A program made the translations under genes and the position numbers. From UMGS1668 sp035447605 (GTDB taxonomy: Bacteria; Bacillota; Clostridia; Oscillospirales; Ruminococcaceae), in the NCBI GenBank assembly GCA_035447605.1, contig DAOTHJ010000014.1:1-54765 (forward strand): a DNA stretch of 54,765 nucleotides, read 5' to 3'. The stretch's first letter is position 1. Each line of letters starts with the position of its first letter. This document shows, piece after piece, positions 17,080-25,449 of this stretch. Under the pieces are notes generated by a model. The model worked only from the letters and a program-made list of their open reading frames with translations, made no database searches and was not told the origin of the DNA.

Positions 17080-17787
17080 TTAGAGCGGCTGTTTTGCAAT
17101 TTTGGCCGAGCAGCGTGGATAGGTTCCCGGCGTGGGCGAAGTCTTGCGAACTGCGATCAGCGTGCGGCCGTCCCCATTCGGGAGGCGGTAGTGCGTCTGC
17201 TCCGGTTCCGCTCCGCCGAGCACCCGGATCGCCTTTTTCGCGGCGTCCAGTTCCTCCTCAGGCTCCGGGCCCTTCATCGCCGCAAAGACACCGCCGCGCT
17301 TCACGAGCGGCAGGCAGTATTCCGCGAGCACGTTCATGCCCGCAACCGCCCGCGCGGTGACCAGATCGAACCGCTCCCGGAGTTCCGGTTTCCGGCCGGC
17401 CTCCTCCGCGCGCAGATGCAGGCATTCCGCCGAAAACCCCAGCTCGCCGACCAGCGCCTCCAGAAAGGTGATGCGTTTGCCGAGCCCGTCGATCAGCGTC
17501 AGGCGCAGATCCGGCCGCGCGATCTTTAAAACGACGCCCGGAAAGCCCGCGCCGGTGCCGACATCCGCGACCTCGGCGCCCTGCGGCAGCTCCAGATACC
17601 GGAGCAGCAGCAGCGAATCGAGAAAATGTTTGACGGCGATGCCCTCGTCGTCGGTAATGGCGGTGAGGTTCATCTTTTCGTTCCATTCTCTGAGCACGGC
17701 GGCATAGGTCTCCAGCCCGGCGAGCGTCTTTTCGTCAGGGGAAAGACCGTATTCCGGCAGCAGCGGCCGTAAAATCTCGGTAATCAT
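17080..17787 (-). CDS. rsmG: 16S rRNA (guanine-527-N7) methyltransferase
   Basis: SAM-dependent methyltransferase acting on the 530 loop region of 16S rRNA; loss gives low-level streptomycin resistance in known species. It is 235 residues. The NLTAITD(D)EGIAVKHFLDSL segment and the SAM-binding VADVGTGAGFPGVVLKIARP are the family signatures, and the TPGTYPR...KQPL tail matches its usual end. The start has GGAGGAAACC directly upstream. It belongs to the mnmE-mnmG-rsmG series; 168 bp of spacer separates it from mnmG. Confidence 0.95.
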   Translation of the reverse strand: MITEILRPLLPEYGLSPDEKTLAGLETYAAVLREWNEKMNLTAITDDEGIAVKHFLDSLLLLRYLELPQGAEVADVGTGAGFPGVVLKIARPDLRLTLIDGLGKRITFLEALVGELGFSAECLHLRAEEAGRKPELRERFDLVTARAVAGMNVLAEYCLPLVKRGGVFAAMKGPEPEEELDAAKKAIRVLGGAEPEQTHYRLPNGDGRTLIAVRKTSPTPGTYPRCSAKIAKQPL

Positions 17788-17955
17788 GGTTTCCTCCGGG
17801 TATGGGGTCGGCGTGGCTGTGTTTCGCCGCGGGACTTTCCCATGCTCTTTTTAAAAATATAATCGGGGGGCGGGCGGCCTTCCTTTTGGCACACAGGCTT
17901 GAGCATCCTGCGGGCGCTTGTTCCTCCTGAAACGTGCTCAAAAAAGCGGTTCTGT

Positions 17956-19830
17956 TCAGTAGCCTCTCTGGAGCCAGATCAGCAGGACGGAGATATCCGC
18001 CGGGTTGACACCCGAAATGCGCGACGCCTGGCCGATATTGAGCGGGCGCACACGGTTGAGCTTCTCCTGGGCCTCAAGACGCAGCCCTTTAATTTCCTTA
18101 TAATTGAAATCCTCCGGGAGTTTCCGCTCCTCGAGCCGCTTCATCTGCTCGACCTGCAAAAGCTCCTTTTTGATATAGCCTTCGTATTTGATTTCGATTT
18201 CGACCTGCTCAACCACGGCCTTCGGCAGATCCGGGCAGTCCGGATCGAACGGCGCGAGGTCCGTATAAGAGACCTGCGGCCGGCGAAGCAGCTCGCAGAG
18301 CCTTGTTCCGGTCGTGACCGGAGAGGTGCCTTTCGCCTCAAGCATGGCGTTGAGTTCCGGCGTCGGCGGGATCGAATGGGAGGCGAGGCGTTCCAGTTCC
18401 TCGTCGCGCAGGCGCTTCTTCTCCAGAAACCGCGCATAGCGCTCGTCGCTGATGAGGCCGATCTCGTGGCCGAGCGGCGTCAGGCGCATATCGGCGTTAT
18501 CCTGCCGGAGCAGCAGCCGGTATTCGGAACGAGAGGTCATCATGCGGTAGGGATCCATCACGCCCTTGGTGACAAGGTCGTCGACCAGCGTGCCGATGTA
18601 GGAGTTTGAGCGCGAAAAGATCACCGGCTCGAGCCCCTTGACGGCGCGGGCGGCGTTGATGCCTGCGACGAGCCCCTGCGCGGCGGCCTCCTCGTAACCG
18701 GAGGTGCCGTTAAACTGTCCCGCCCCAAAAAGCCCGCGCACCGCGATGAATTCCAGCGAGGGCCTGAGATCAAGCGAGTTGCAGCAGTCGTATTCGATGG
18801 CATAGGCGTTGCGCATGACCATGACGTGCTCAAAGCCCTTGACCGAGTGGTAGATGTCGAGCTGCACATCCTCCGGCAGCGACGAGCTCATGCCCTGAAG
18901 GTACATCTCCTCCGTGTGGAGGCCCATTGGCTCGACAAAGACCTGATGGCGTTCCTTATCCGGGAAGCGCATGATCTTATCCTCGATGCTCGGGCAGTAG
19001 CGGGGGCCGATGCCCTCGATCTTTCCGGAGTAGAGCGGCGAGCGGCCGATGTTGTTCCGGATGATCTGATGCGTCTTTTCGTTGGTATAGGCGATGTGGC
19101 AGACCTCTTTGTTGACGAGCGTCTCGGTCGTCTCGAAGGAAAACGGCACAACTTCCTCGTCGCCGGGCTGCACTTCGAGCTCGGAAAAATCGATACTGGA
19201 TTTGAGCACGCGCGCCGGAGTTCCGGTCTTAAAGCGGCGCAGCGGTACGCCGAGCGCCCGCAGGCTTGCGGAAAGGCTGTCGGCCGGGCGGCAGTTATCC
19301 GGTCCGCTCTCCCATTTGCGGTCGCCGACATAGATGATTCCTTTTAAATAAGTACCCGTGCAGAGGATGACGTTCGGCACCTGATAGAAGGCGCCTAGAT
19401 GCGTCATCACGCCCGCAACGCCGCCTTTGCCGTCACCGCGGACTTCGACGATCTCCGCCTGCTTGATATCGAGATCTTTCTGCTGTTCGAGCGTGTGCTT
19501 CATCAGCAGATGGTAGATCGCCCGGTCCTCCTGCGCGCGGAGGCTGTGAACGGCCGGCCCTTTGCCGAGGTTGAGCATGCGGCCCTGAATCAGCGTCTTG
19601 TCGGCCGCCTTGCCCATCTCTCCGCCGAGCGCGTCGATCTCCCGCACCAGATGCCCCTTGGCCGTGCCTCCGATCGAGGGGTTGCAGGGCATGTTGGCGA
19701 TCTGATCGAGCATCAGCGTGAAGATCACCGTCCTCGCGCCAAGCCTCGCGGCGGCAAGCGCAGCCTCGACGCCCGCATGTCCGGCGCCGACCACCGCGAC
19801 GTCGTAAGTTCCCGCACAGTAAGTTTCCAT
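17956..19830 (-). CDS. mnmG: tRNA uridine-5-carboxymethylaminomethyl modification enzyme MnmG
   Basis: FAD-dependent partner of MnmE; the complex installs the cmnm5 group at the wobble uridine of certain tRNAs. It is 624 residues, full length. The FAD-binding VVGAGHAGVEAALAAARLG is near residue 14, the conserved MPCNPSIGGTAKGHLVREID near 47, and YVGTLVDDLVTKGV-like and SRSEYRLLLRQDNAD segments later. The start has a GAGGCTAAAAAT site. mnmE lies upstream on the same strand, 422 bp away across a hairpin array. Confidence 0.97.
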   Translation of the reverse strand: METYCAGTYDVAVVGAGHAGVEAALAAARLGARTVIFTLMLDQIANMPCNPSIGGTAKGHLVREIDALGGEMGKAADKTLIQGRMLNLGKGPAVHSLRAQEDRAIYHLLMKHTLEQQKDLDIKQAEIVEVRGDGKGGVAGVMTHLGAFYQVPNVILCTGTYLKGIIYVGDRKWESGPDNCRPADSLSASLRALGVPLRRFKTGTPARVLKSSIDFSELEVQPGDEEVVPFSFETTETLVNKEVCHIAYTNEKTHQIIRNNIGRSPLYSGKIEGIGPRYCPSIEDKIMRFPDKERHQVFVEPMGLHTEEMYLQGMSSSLPEDVQLDIYHSVKGFEHVMVMRNAYAIEYDCCNSLDLRPSLEFIAVRGLFGAGQFNGTSGYEEAAAQGLVAGINAARAVKGLEPVIFSRSNSYIGTLVDDLVTKGVMDPYRMMTSRSEYRLLLRQDNADMRLTPLGHEIGLISDERYARFLEKKRLRDEELERLASHSIPPTPELNAMLEAKGTSPVTTGTRLCELLRRPQVSYTDLAPFDPDCPDLPKAVVEQVEIEIKYEGYIKKELLQVEQMKRLEERKLPEDFNYKEIKGLRLEAQEKLNRVRPLNIGQASRISGVNPADISVLLIWLQRGY

Positions 19831-20061
19831 ATTTTTAGCCTCGAATCCGATGAAAAAATCAATATTGAAAGAAACCCGTTCCGGGTTGTCCGTTTTTTGC
19901 AGCGGAAAACCGCTTTTTGCATCCGGAGGTCTGCCGGTAAATTTTATAGCCCGTTACCTCCGGCGGCAATAACCCTCCAGCTGTTCTTTCCACATGGTCG
20001 CCGTAATCGGTGAAGAGTCCGGCCGTCGAGTTGATGCCCTTCGCCGCCTGCCGGCAGCGGA

Positions 20062-20271
20062 GCCGTTGATTGTCTTCCACCTGCCGACGGTGATTTTTTG
20101 TAGTATTTATTTTTGCCGGTACCGGACCGTTTTGTTGTGCCGTCTGTTACTTTCCGACAACCGTGTTCTTTATATGCCCCGTTGTTGCCAACAGCAGAAC
20201 CGTTTTGCGTGGTTGATTACTTGCCCACGGCAAAACCGTTTTGTGTCGTTTATTATTTACCGACACAAAAC
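20062..20271 (-). repeat. tandem hairpin array at the mnmE 3' end
   Basis: Six degenerate units of 26-39 bp, with boundaries at about 20237, 20200, 20161, 20127, 20088 and 20062. The first unit contains the last codons of mnmE (FCVGK-stop) and is itself a palindrome: TTTTGTGTCG and CGACACAAAA flank the stop codon with perfect 10-bp arms. The second unit repeats this as TTTTGCCGTGG ... CCACGCAAAA. Later units keep the AACGG junction and weaker dyads. The stretch 19831-20061 holds further decayed copies and no gene. Confidence 0.8.
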
Positions 20272-21617
20272 TGCGAGAATACCTCGTCGATCACGGCGTC
20301 GGAAGCCTTTTCGCCGGTCAGCTCAAACAGGCAGTCGAGCGCCGATTCCACGCAGATGCCGACCGCGTCAAGCGTCATTCCGGTATCGAGCGCGGCTTCG
20401 GCGTCCGCGACCGCAAGGGCCGCGCGCCGGACGCAGTCAAGCTGCCGCTCATTCGCCGCCGCCGGCGCGGAGGGATCGAAGTCACAGGCGCCGAGGATGG
20501 TTTCGAGCGCGGCGCGGAAATCCGCCATCCCCGCCCCGGATTCCGCCGAAATCGTCACGCAGTGCGCGGCCTTCTCCGCGATCAGGGCCGTATCCGCCCT
20601 CTGCTCAAGGTCGGACTTGTTGACGACGGCAAGGGAGGGCCTTGTGGCAAGCTCGTCCAGCAGGCGCAGATCGTCCGCGTCGAGCTCCCGGCTCGAATCA
20701 AACACGGCAATCAGAAGATCGCAGCGCGCAATCTCCGCGTTGGCGAGGTCGACGCCGATGCGTTCCACCGGATCCGCGGTCTCCCGCAAACCGGCCGTAT
20801 CGAGCAGGCGCACCGGGATGCAGCCGATCAGCACGGATTCCTCAACCACGTCGCGCGTCGTGCCCGCAACCTCGGTGACGATGCTGCGGCTGTGGCCGGA
20901 GAGCAGATTCATGATCGTGGATTTGCCGACGTTGGGCTTGCCGGCGATGACGACCGCGGCGCCCTGCCGAACCATTCTGCCGGTGTCGTATCCGGCGATC
21001 AGCTTTTTGAGCACGGCGTCGGAATGAGCGAGCACGGTGGAGATATTTCTGGCCGAAAGCTCCGGCACATCCTCTTCGGGATAGTCGGACCACGCGGCAA
21101 AGTGCGCCTCCAGCGCCAGAAGTTCGTCCCTTATGCCGGAAATTTCCCGGTAGAGGCTGCCGTCCATCATCGCAAGGGCGGCTTTTCCGGCCTCGGCGGA
21201 GCGGGCGGCAATCATGTCGGCGACGGCCTCCGCCTCGTCGAGCGAGAGCTTTCCGTTCAAAAAGGCCCGCTTGGTGAATTCCCCGGGCCCTGCGAGCGCC
21301 GCACCGTTTGCAAGCGCCGCGCGGAGCACCCGTTTGAGTACCGCCGGGCTTCCGTGGCAGGAGAACTCGACCGTATCTTCGCCGGTATAGCTCCTCGGTG
21401 CGCGAAAAACGGTTGCGACAGCCTCGTCGATGTCGCCTTCCGCGTCGAAAACCCGTCCGAAGGCGCAGGTATAGCCCCACATCCCGGCAAGGCTGCGGTT
21501 TTTTTCCGCCGGGCGGAACATGGCGTCCCCAACCCGGAAGGCCTCCTCCCCGGAGATTCGTACCACGCCGAGGCCGGATGCGGCAAGCGGCGTGCTGACT
21601 GCGGCAATGGTGCTCAA
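20253..21617 (-). CDS. mnmE: tRNA modification GTPase MnmE
   Basis: GTPase that works with MnmG on wobble-uridine modification. It is 454 residues with the N-terminal tetrahydrofolate-binding domain (to about 120), a helical domain, the inserted G domain (GKPNVGKST at about 226-234, DTAGLRET, NKSD) and the C-terminal catalytic FCVGK motif. The start is TTG 21617, seven bases after GGAGG. The last five codons form part of the first unit of the hairpin array at 20062-20271. Confidence 0.97.
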   Translation of the reverse strand: MSTIAAVSTPLAASGLGVVRISGEEAFRVGDAMFRPAEKNRSLAGMWGYTCAFGRVFDAEGDIDEAVATVFRAPRSYTGEDTVEFSCHGSPAVLKRVLRAALANGAALAGPGEFTKRAFLNGKLSLDEAEAVADMIAARSAEAGKAALAMMDGSLYREISGIRDELLALEAHFAAWSDYPEEDVPELSARNISTVLAHSDAVLKKLIAGYDTGRMVRQGAAVVIAGKPNVGKSTIMNLLSGHSRSIVTEVAGTTRDVVEESVLIGCIPVRLLDTAGLRETADPVERIGVDLANAEIARCDLLIAVFDSSRELDADDLRLLDELATRPSLAVVNKSDLEQRADTALIAEKAAHCVTISAESGAGMADFRAALETILGACDFDPSAPAAANERQLDCVRRAALAVADAEAALDTGMTLDAVGICVESALDCLFELTGEKASDAVIDEVFSQFCVGK

Positions 21618-21691
21618 GCGGATCCCTCCCGTAAAAAATCGAAAAAGAAAGGCGGACGCTTTTGTTTCAGCGCCCGCCTCAGTTTGCAGAA

Positions 21692-23017
21692 TCAGCCGAG
21701 ATCGATCCGGCCATAGAGCGAGATGGCGCTGGTATCGTCCTTCTTCGGCTCGTCGCTCGGCGGTACAATGACCTTCTGGCTCTCGCGGCGATCCCGGCCG
21801 CCGTCTCTGCGTCCGCCTCTTCCACCACGGTCGCCCCTGCGGTCGCCGCCACGATCTCCGCCGCGGTCTCCGGCGTGTTCTCCGCCTCTTCCGCCGCGGT
21901 CGCCACCACGGTCGCCCCTGTGGTCGCCGCCGCGGTCTCCGCCGCGATCTCCGGTGTGGTCTCCGGCGCGGTCGGGCTGGGGTCTTGCCCCTTCAACCGG
22001 GCTGATGACGACACGGCGATTCGGCTCGCTGCCGATGGATTTGCTGGTGGCGCCCTCCACGGTCTGCACCGCGGAATGGACGATCCGGCGCTCGTAGGGG
22101 TTCATCGCCTCGAGGGTGATGGATCTGCCGGCGCGGATGGCCTGATTCGCAGTCTTTCTGGCATAGGCCTGAAGGCTCGCTTCCCGCTTGCTGCGGTAAT
22201 CGTCCACATCGAGTACGACGCGGACATAGGCGCCCTCGCTGCGGTTGGCAACGAGGCTGGCAAGGTACTGCATGGCATCGAGGTTGTCGCCTCTTCTGCC
22301 CACGACGGAACCGAGGCTCTCACCGAGAAGCTGAAGGACGATCGTGCCGTCTTTCTGGGCATAGGTGATCTCCGTATCGGGGTAGCCGAACGCGCCAAGA
22401 ATCTCCTTCAGATAGGCGGAGGAGGCGGAGCCTTTCTGCTCCAGCACCTCGGGGCTTAACTCCTTCGGCTCTTCTCTCGTCGGCGCCGCATCCGGATCAA
22501 CCTCCGCCGCAGTCTGTCCGGCTTCCGGTCTCGGAGCGGATTTTCTGGGCGGATTGTTTCTGGGCTGAGCCTGCTGCTCGGCGGCCTGCGGGCGTTCCGG
22601 TCTCTTTCGATCCGGCGTTCCGGTCTGAGCCGGAGCGGGCTGCGTCCGTTCCTGTTTCTGCTGCGGCTTCTGTTCCGCGGCTGCCGCGGCTGCCGGAGCC
22701 TGCGCGGCCTGCTGGGCCGGCTTCTGCTCGGGGCGGAATTCCTTTTTCTGCGAAGGGGCCTCCTGCGGCCTCTCCTGCTTCTGCTGGGGTTTCTGCTCCG
22801 GCTTCCGTCTCTCCTCTTTCGGGGAGAATTTGAACAAATATTCGTCCGTCAGGATCACTTTGATCTTGGCCGGAATTTTTTTCAAGCCAAAGAATGAGGT
22901 TTTCGGGCGCTCAAGTACTTCATACTCAACGTCGGAACGCTCCACTCCCAGCTGCTGGCAAGCCTTTTCGAGGGCTTCCTCGTAGGTATTGCCGGTGGCA
23001 ATGATTTCTTTTTCCAA
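21692..23017 (-). CDS. jag: RNA-binding protein Jag/KhpB with extended linker and RGG-like tail
   Basis: RNA-binding protein of the KhpA/KhpB system, encoded after yidC as is usual. Of 441 residues, 1-65 are the Jag_N domain (EYEVLERPKTSFFGLKKIPA), about 70-185 are a Q/P/K/A-rich linker, about 190-270 the KH domain with GRRGDN at 240-245, and about 275-345 the R3H domain (ERRIVH, near 309-314). Residues about 350-412 are an unusual GDRGG/RGG-rich tail, followed by a short conserved-looking end. Family members are normally 200-300 residues, so linker and tail are both extra. The start is TTG 23017 after AAGGACACTCC, 17 bases from the yidC stop. Confidence 0.93.
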   Translation of the reverse strand: MEKEIIATGNTYEEALEKACQQLGVERSDVEYEVLERPKTSFFGLKKIPAKIKVILTDEYLFKFSPKEERRKPEQKPQQKQERPQEAPSQKKEFRPEQKPAQQAAQAPAAAAAAEQKPQQKQERTQPAPAQTGTPDRKRPERPQAAEQQAQPRNNPPRKSAPRPEAGQTAAEVDPDAAPTREEPKELSPEVLEQKGSASSAYLKEILGAFGYPDTEITYAQKDGTIVLQLLGESLGSVVGRRGDNLDAMQYLASLVANRSEGAYVRVVLDVDDYRSKREASLQAYARKTANQAIRAGRSITLEAMNPYERRIVHSAVQTVEGATSKSIGSEPNRRVVISPVEGARPQPDRAGDHTGDRGGDRGGDHRGDRGGDRGGRGGEHAGDRGGDRGGDRRGDRGGRGGRRDGGRDRRESQKVIVPPSDEPKKDDTSAISLYGRIDLG

Positions 23018-23033
23018 GGAGTGTCCTTCTTTC

Positions 23034-24128
23034 TTATTTGAGGTCCTCGTCCGTGACCTCAACATACTCCTCGCCGTACTTTTCCGCGTCGCGCTTTCTG
23101 GCTTCCGCGAGTTTGCGGCGGTTCGATTCTTTCTGGCTCATGGTTTTTTCGCCTGCGGCACCCGTGGTGCCGGCGGCCTTATCGTCGCCGTATTTCTGGC
23201 GCGCCTCGATCCGCTCCTGACGTCTCTTTTCCTTCGCGGCCTCCTGCTCGGCGGCGATCTTCTCCGCGAGCTTCTTGGGGTCGTGCTTCCAGTAGAGGTA
23301 GACCGTCTGGAGGAACATCAGCAGGTTGGAGAATACCCAATAAAGGCCGACGCCCGCCGGAACGACAAAGGCGATATAGACGGAGAATCCGATCATGAAG
23401 AGCATCATCCCGAAGGAGGTGCCCGCCGCGGCCGCTCCGCCCATCTGGCCGCCCATGCCGCGCTTGAAGGTGTAGAACGAAGTCGCAAGGCTGGTCAGTC
23501 CGCAGAACAGCGGAATCATCAGCAGCCAGTTGAAGCTGCCGTCCAGCATGAACTTTAACTGCGGGATCGCGGAGAGGTCAAGCCCGAACGCGGTCATGTT
23601 GAAGCTGCTGATTTTGGTGATGACGTCGGCGTCGAATCCCGAGAAGAGGGAGGGGTTCGTCTTGACGATATTCATCAGCTGAATCTGGGAGGCATAGCTC
23701 TGGCTGAAGCTGTAGCCCGCGGCCTCGGCAGTCGATTCCAACTGGGTGATCAGATCGGTGCTCAGGCGAAGAATATGATAAAGGGGCTTGTAGACGACAT
23801 CGATGACGCCGAAGAGGACCGGGAACTGAATGATCGCCGGCAGGCATCCGGAGAGCGGGCTGTACCCTTCCTCCTGATAGAGCTTCTGTACCTCTTCATT
23901 GTATTTTTGTTTGTTGTTGCCGTATTTTTGCTGGATACTATCCAGCTTCGGCTTGAAGACGGCCATTTTGGCCTGTTCCTTGTGCTGTTTGAGCGAGAGC
24001 GGGAACAGCGCGATCCTCGTGACAAGCGTAAAGAGGAAGAGCGCGAGTGCATAGTTGCCGCTCACCATGTAGCACAGCAGCATGACCCAGCCGAAGGGCC
24101 AGCCGAAGATTTTCATCAAGAATTGCAT
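23034..24128 (-). CDS. yidC: membrane protein insertase YidC (SpoIIIJ type)
   Basis: Inserts membrane proteins alone or with SecYEG. It is 364 residues in the Gram-positive form without the large periplasmic domain, with helices around residues 8-28, 30-48, 94-112, about 170-190, 205-225 and 250-270, and the conserved arginine in FTLVTRIALFPL facing the substrate groove. The C-terminus is a charged cytoplasmic tail rich in K/E/R. The N-terminus lacks an obvious lipobox cysteine. The start ATG 24128 lies 10 bases after GGAGG and inside the yidD 3' end (13-base overlap). Confidence 0.95.
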   Translation of the reverse strand: MQFLMKIFGWPFGWVMLLCYMVSGNYALALFLFTLVTRIALFPLSLKQHKEQAKMAVFKPKLDSIQQKYGNNKQKYNEEVQKLYQEEGYSPLSGCLPAIIQFPVLFGVIDVVYKPLYHILRLSTDLITQLESTAEAAGYSFSQSYASQIQLMNIVKTNPSLFSGFDADVITKISSFNMTAFGLDLSAIPQLKFMLDGSFNWLLMIPLFCGLTSLATSFYTFKRGMGGQMGGAAAAGTSFGMMLFMIGFSVYIAFVVPAGVGLYWVFSNLLMFLQTVYLYWKHDPKKLAEKIAAEQEAAKEKRRQERIEARQKYGDDKAAGTTGAAGEKTMSQKESNRRKLAEARKRDAEKYGEEYVEVTDEDLK

Positions 24129-24400
24129 GTCTGATTGTCCTCCCGTGTACGGCTTCGTTTCTGTTTCTTGTAATAATGGAGGTCCCACTCCTCCGGAACG
24201 GGATCAAACCCGCCGGCATGATAGGGGTGGCAACGCAGGATCCGCATCAATGCAAGTAACCCGCCCCTCAATGCACCAAAGCGCTCGATCGCGGTGACGG
24301 CATATGCGGAACAGGTGGGATAATACCGGCAGCAGGCCGGTGTGTATACGGAAATATACTTCTGATAAAAGCGGATCAGAAACAGAAACAGCTTTTTCAT
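24116..24400 (-). CDS. yidD: membrane protein insertion efficiency factor YidD
   Basis: Small peripheral membrane protein of 94 residues that assists YidC-dependent insertion. The family core is intact: IRFYQKYISVYTPACCRYYPTCS, followed by GLLALMRILRCHPYHAGGFDPVP, with its conserved cysteines. The start overlaps the rnpA stop by four bases (ATGA) and the gene overlaps yidC, so rnpA, yidD and yidC are tightly coupled. Confidence 0.95.
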   Translation of the reverse strand: MKKLFLFLIRFYQKYISVYTPACCRYYPTCSAYAVTAIERFGALRGGLLALMRILRCHPYHAGGFDPVPEEWDLHYYKKQKRSRTREDNQTCNS

Positions 24401-24744
24401 AAGTGCTCTTTGCTCTGCAGGGCGCCCAGTTTTTCCAGCTGGGCGGTCAGGATGGGGGGCAGAGCGGTCGACTTGACGGAGGCTGTTTGCGTTCGGGCGA
24501 CGAGGATGATATCCCAGCCCGGCTTGAGCATGGGAGAGACCTCGGTAAATGCCGCCCGGAGGACTCTGCGCGCGCGGTTGCGGACCACGGCGTTGCCGAT
24601 TTTTTTGCTGGTCGTAAGACCGAGCCTCGAGTAAGAGAGGCGATTCGGCAGCGCATAACAGATCACATAGGGGTGGCCGGCGGATTTCGCGCGGCGATAC
24701 GCCCGCAGGTAGTCCGTGTTGCGGGTGATGGAGGGGATTTTCAT
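24397..24744 (-). CDS. rnpA: ribonuclease P protein component
   Basis: Protein subunit of RNase P, which matures tRNA 5' ends. It is 115 residues, normal size, with the signature KKIGNAVVRNRARRVLRAAF. The start ATG 24744 (MKIPSITRNTDYLRAYRRAKS) is the usual family start and follows AAAAGGAAAATG; a longer frame upstream only runs through the repeat at 24808-24869. rpmH is upstream as always. Confidence 0.95.
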   Translation of the reverse strand: MKIPSITRNTDYLRAYRRAKSAGHPYVICYALPNRLSYSRLGLTTSKKIGNAVVRNRARRVLRAAFTEVSPMLKPGWDIILVARTQTASVKSTALPPILTAQLEKLGALQSKEHL

Positions 24745-24807
24745 CGCTTCATTTTCCTTTTGCGAAACAGAAGGCAGTTGCAGACCCGCGGCAGCTTTCA
24801 AAACTGC

Positions 24808-24869
24808 GACGGTTCGTAAACCGAGACGGCTTCGTAAACCGATACGGTTCGTAAACCGAGACGGCCGTA
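24808..24869 (-). repeat. tandem mini-hairpin repeat between rpmH and rnpA
   Basis: Three adjacent 17-18-bp copies of the minus-strand unit TCGGTTTACGAACCG(T), each a 5-bp stem CGGTT/AACCG closed by TACG, plus a decayed fourth copy toward rnpA. Next to them, GGCCGT and ACGGCC (24863-24880) form another hairpin with a T-rich loop. This is a likely processing or attenuation site between rpmH and rnpA. Confidence 0.75.
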
Positions 24870-24895
24870 AAAAAACGGCCACACAGCGGCGGTCG

Positions 24896-25030
24896 TCAAT
24901 AGCTCAGCTGCTTTCTTCCTTTCGCTCTTCTGGCGGCGAGAACCTTGCGTCCGTTTCTGGTGGACATTCTTTTCATAAAGCCGTGCACCTTCTGGCGCTG
25001 AAGCTTTTTGGGCTGATACGTTCTTTTCAA
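24896..25030 (-). CDS. rpmH: 50S ribosomal protein L34
   Basis: 44-residue, highly basic ribosomal protein (KRTYQPKKLQRQKVHGFMKR ... ARRAKGRKQLSY), full length. It starts at TTG 25030, eight bases after GGAGG. This is the first gene of the leftward origin-proximal operon, transcribed from the consensus promoter at 25068-25096. Confidence 0.96.
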   Translation of the reverse strand: MKRTYQPKKLQRQKVHGFMKRMSTRNGRKVLAARRAKGRKQLSY

Positions 25031-25067
25031 CTCTATTCCCTCCTTTCCATGGGCCTTGCAAATTAAC

Positions 25068-25096
25068 AATATAACATTGTAAAGGAAAATTGTCAA
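25068..25096 (-). promoter_or_regulatory. rpmH promoter
   Basis: Minus-strand TTGACA (25091-25096), 17-bp spacer, TATATT (25068-25073), about 40 bp upstream of the rpmH start. Between it and the dnaA promoter, 25100-25280 is GC-rich with no gene, and 25279-25327 is very AT-rich (TAATAATAATATCC, TTATAAATATATTC). Confidence 0.8.
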
Positions 25097-25327
25097 TAAC
25101 TTCTCTTTTCTTATAGCTTCGTTTCCTGTGCGAATCGCCCGGTGCGCCCGCCGTGCCCGACTGGAGATGCCCGCTTCGCCGCCGACTTTTTGCCCGCCGC
25201 GTCCGTCCCGCTCCGACCCCGGTTTTTTCCCTCCCGGGAAATCCGCGTTTTTTCACTTTTTTGCCGGTCGGCCCCTTCCGGAACTCCTTTAATAATAATA
25301 TCCATTATAAATATATTCGTAATTTAC

Positions 25328-25367
25328 TGTGGAAAACCTTTTCAACATGCATGTTTTGTGGTATAAT
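25328..25367 (+). promoter_or_regulatory. dnaA promoter with a DnaA box
   Basis: An extended -10 (TGGTATAAT; TATAAT at 25362-25367) is preceded 17 bp upstream by a weak -35 (TTTTCA). TGTGGAAAA at 25328-25336, overlapping the upstream side, matches the 9-mers at the origin and in the 45.9-kb cluster, so dnaA is probably autoregulated. Confidence 0.65.
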
Positions 25368-25449
25368 TCATTTAGAATTTCCTGAATTGCCCGGGCTGAT
25401 CCCGGTGACCGGCCCGGGCATTCTCATTCTGTTTTTTCCGGAGGAAGTT

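Noticed and set aside
16892..17080. 62-codon minus-strand frame starting just after rsmG (MSNLRGGELIG...)
   Set aside because: No ribosome site at a proper distance and its content is the hairpin repeat; not supported as a gene.
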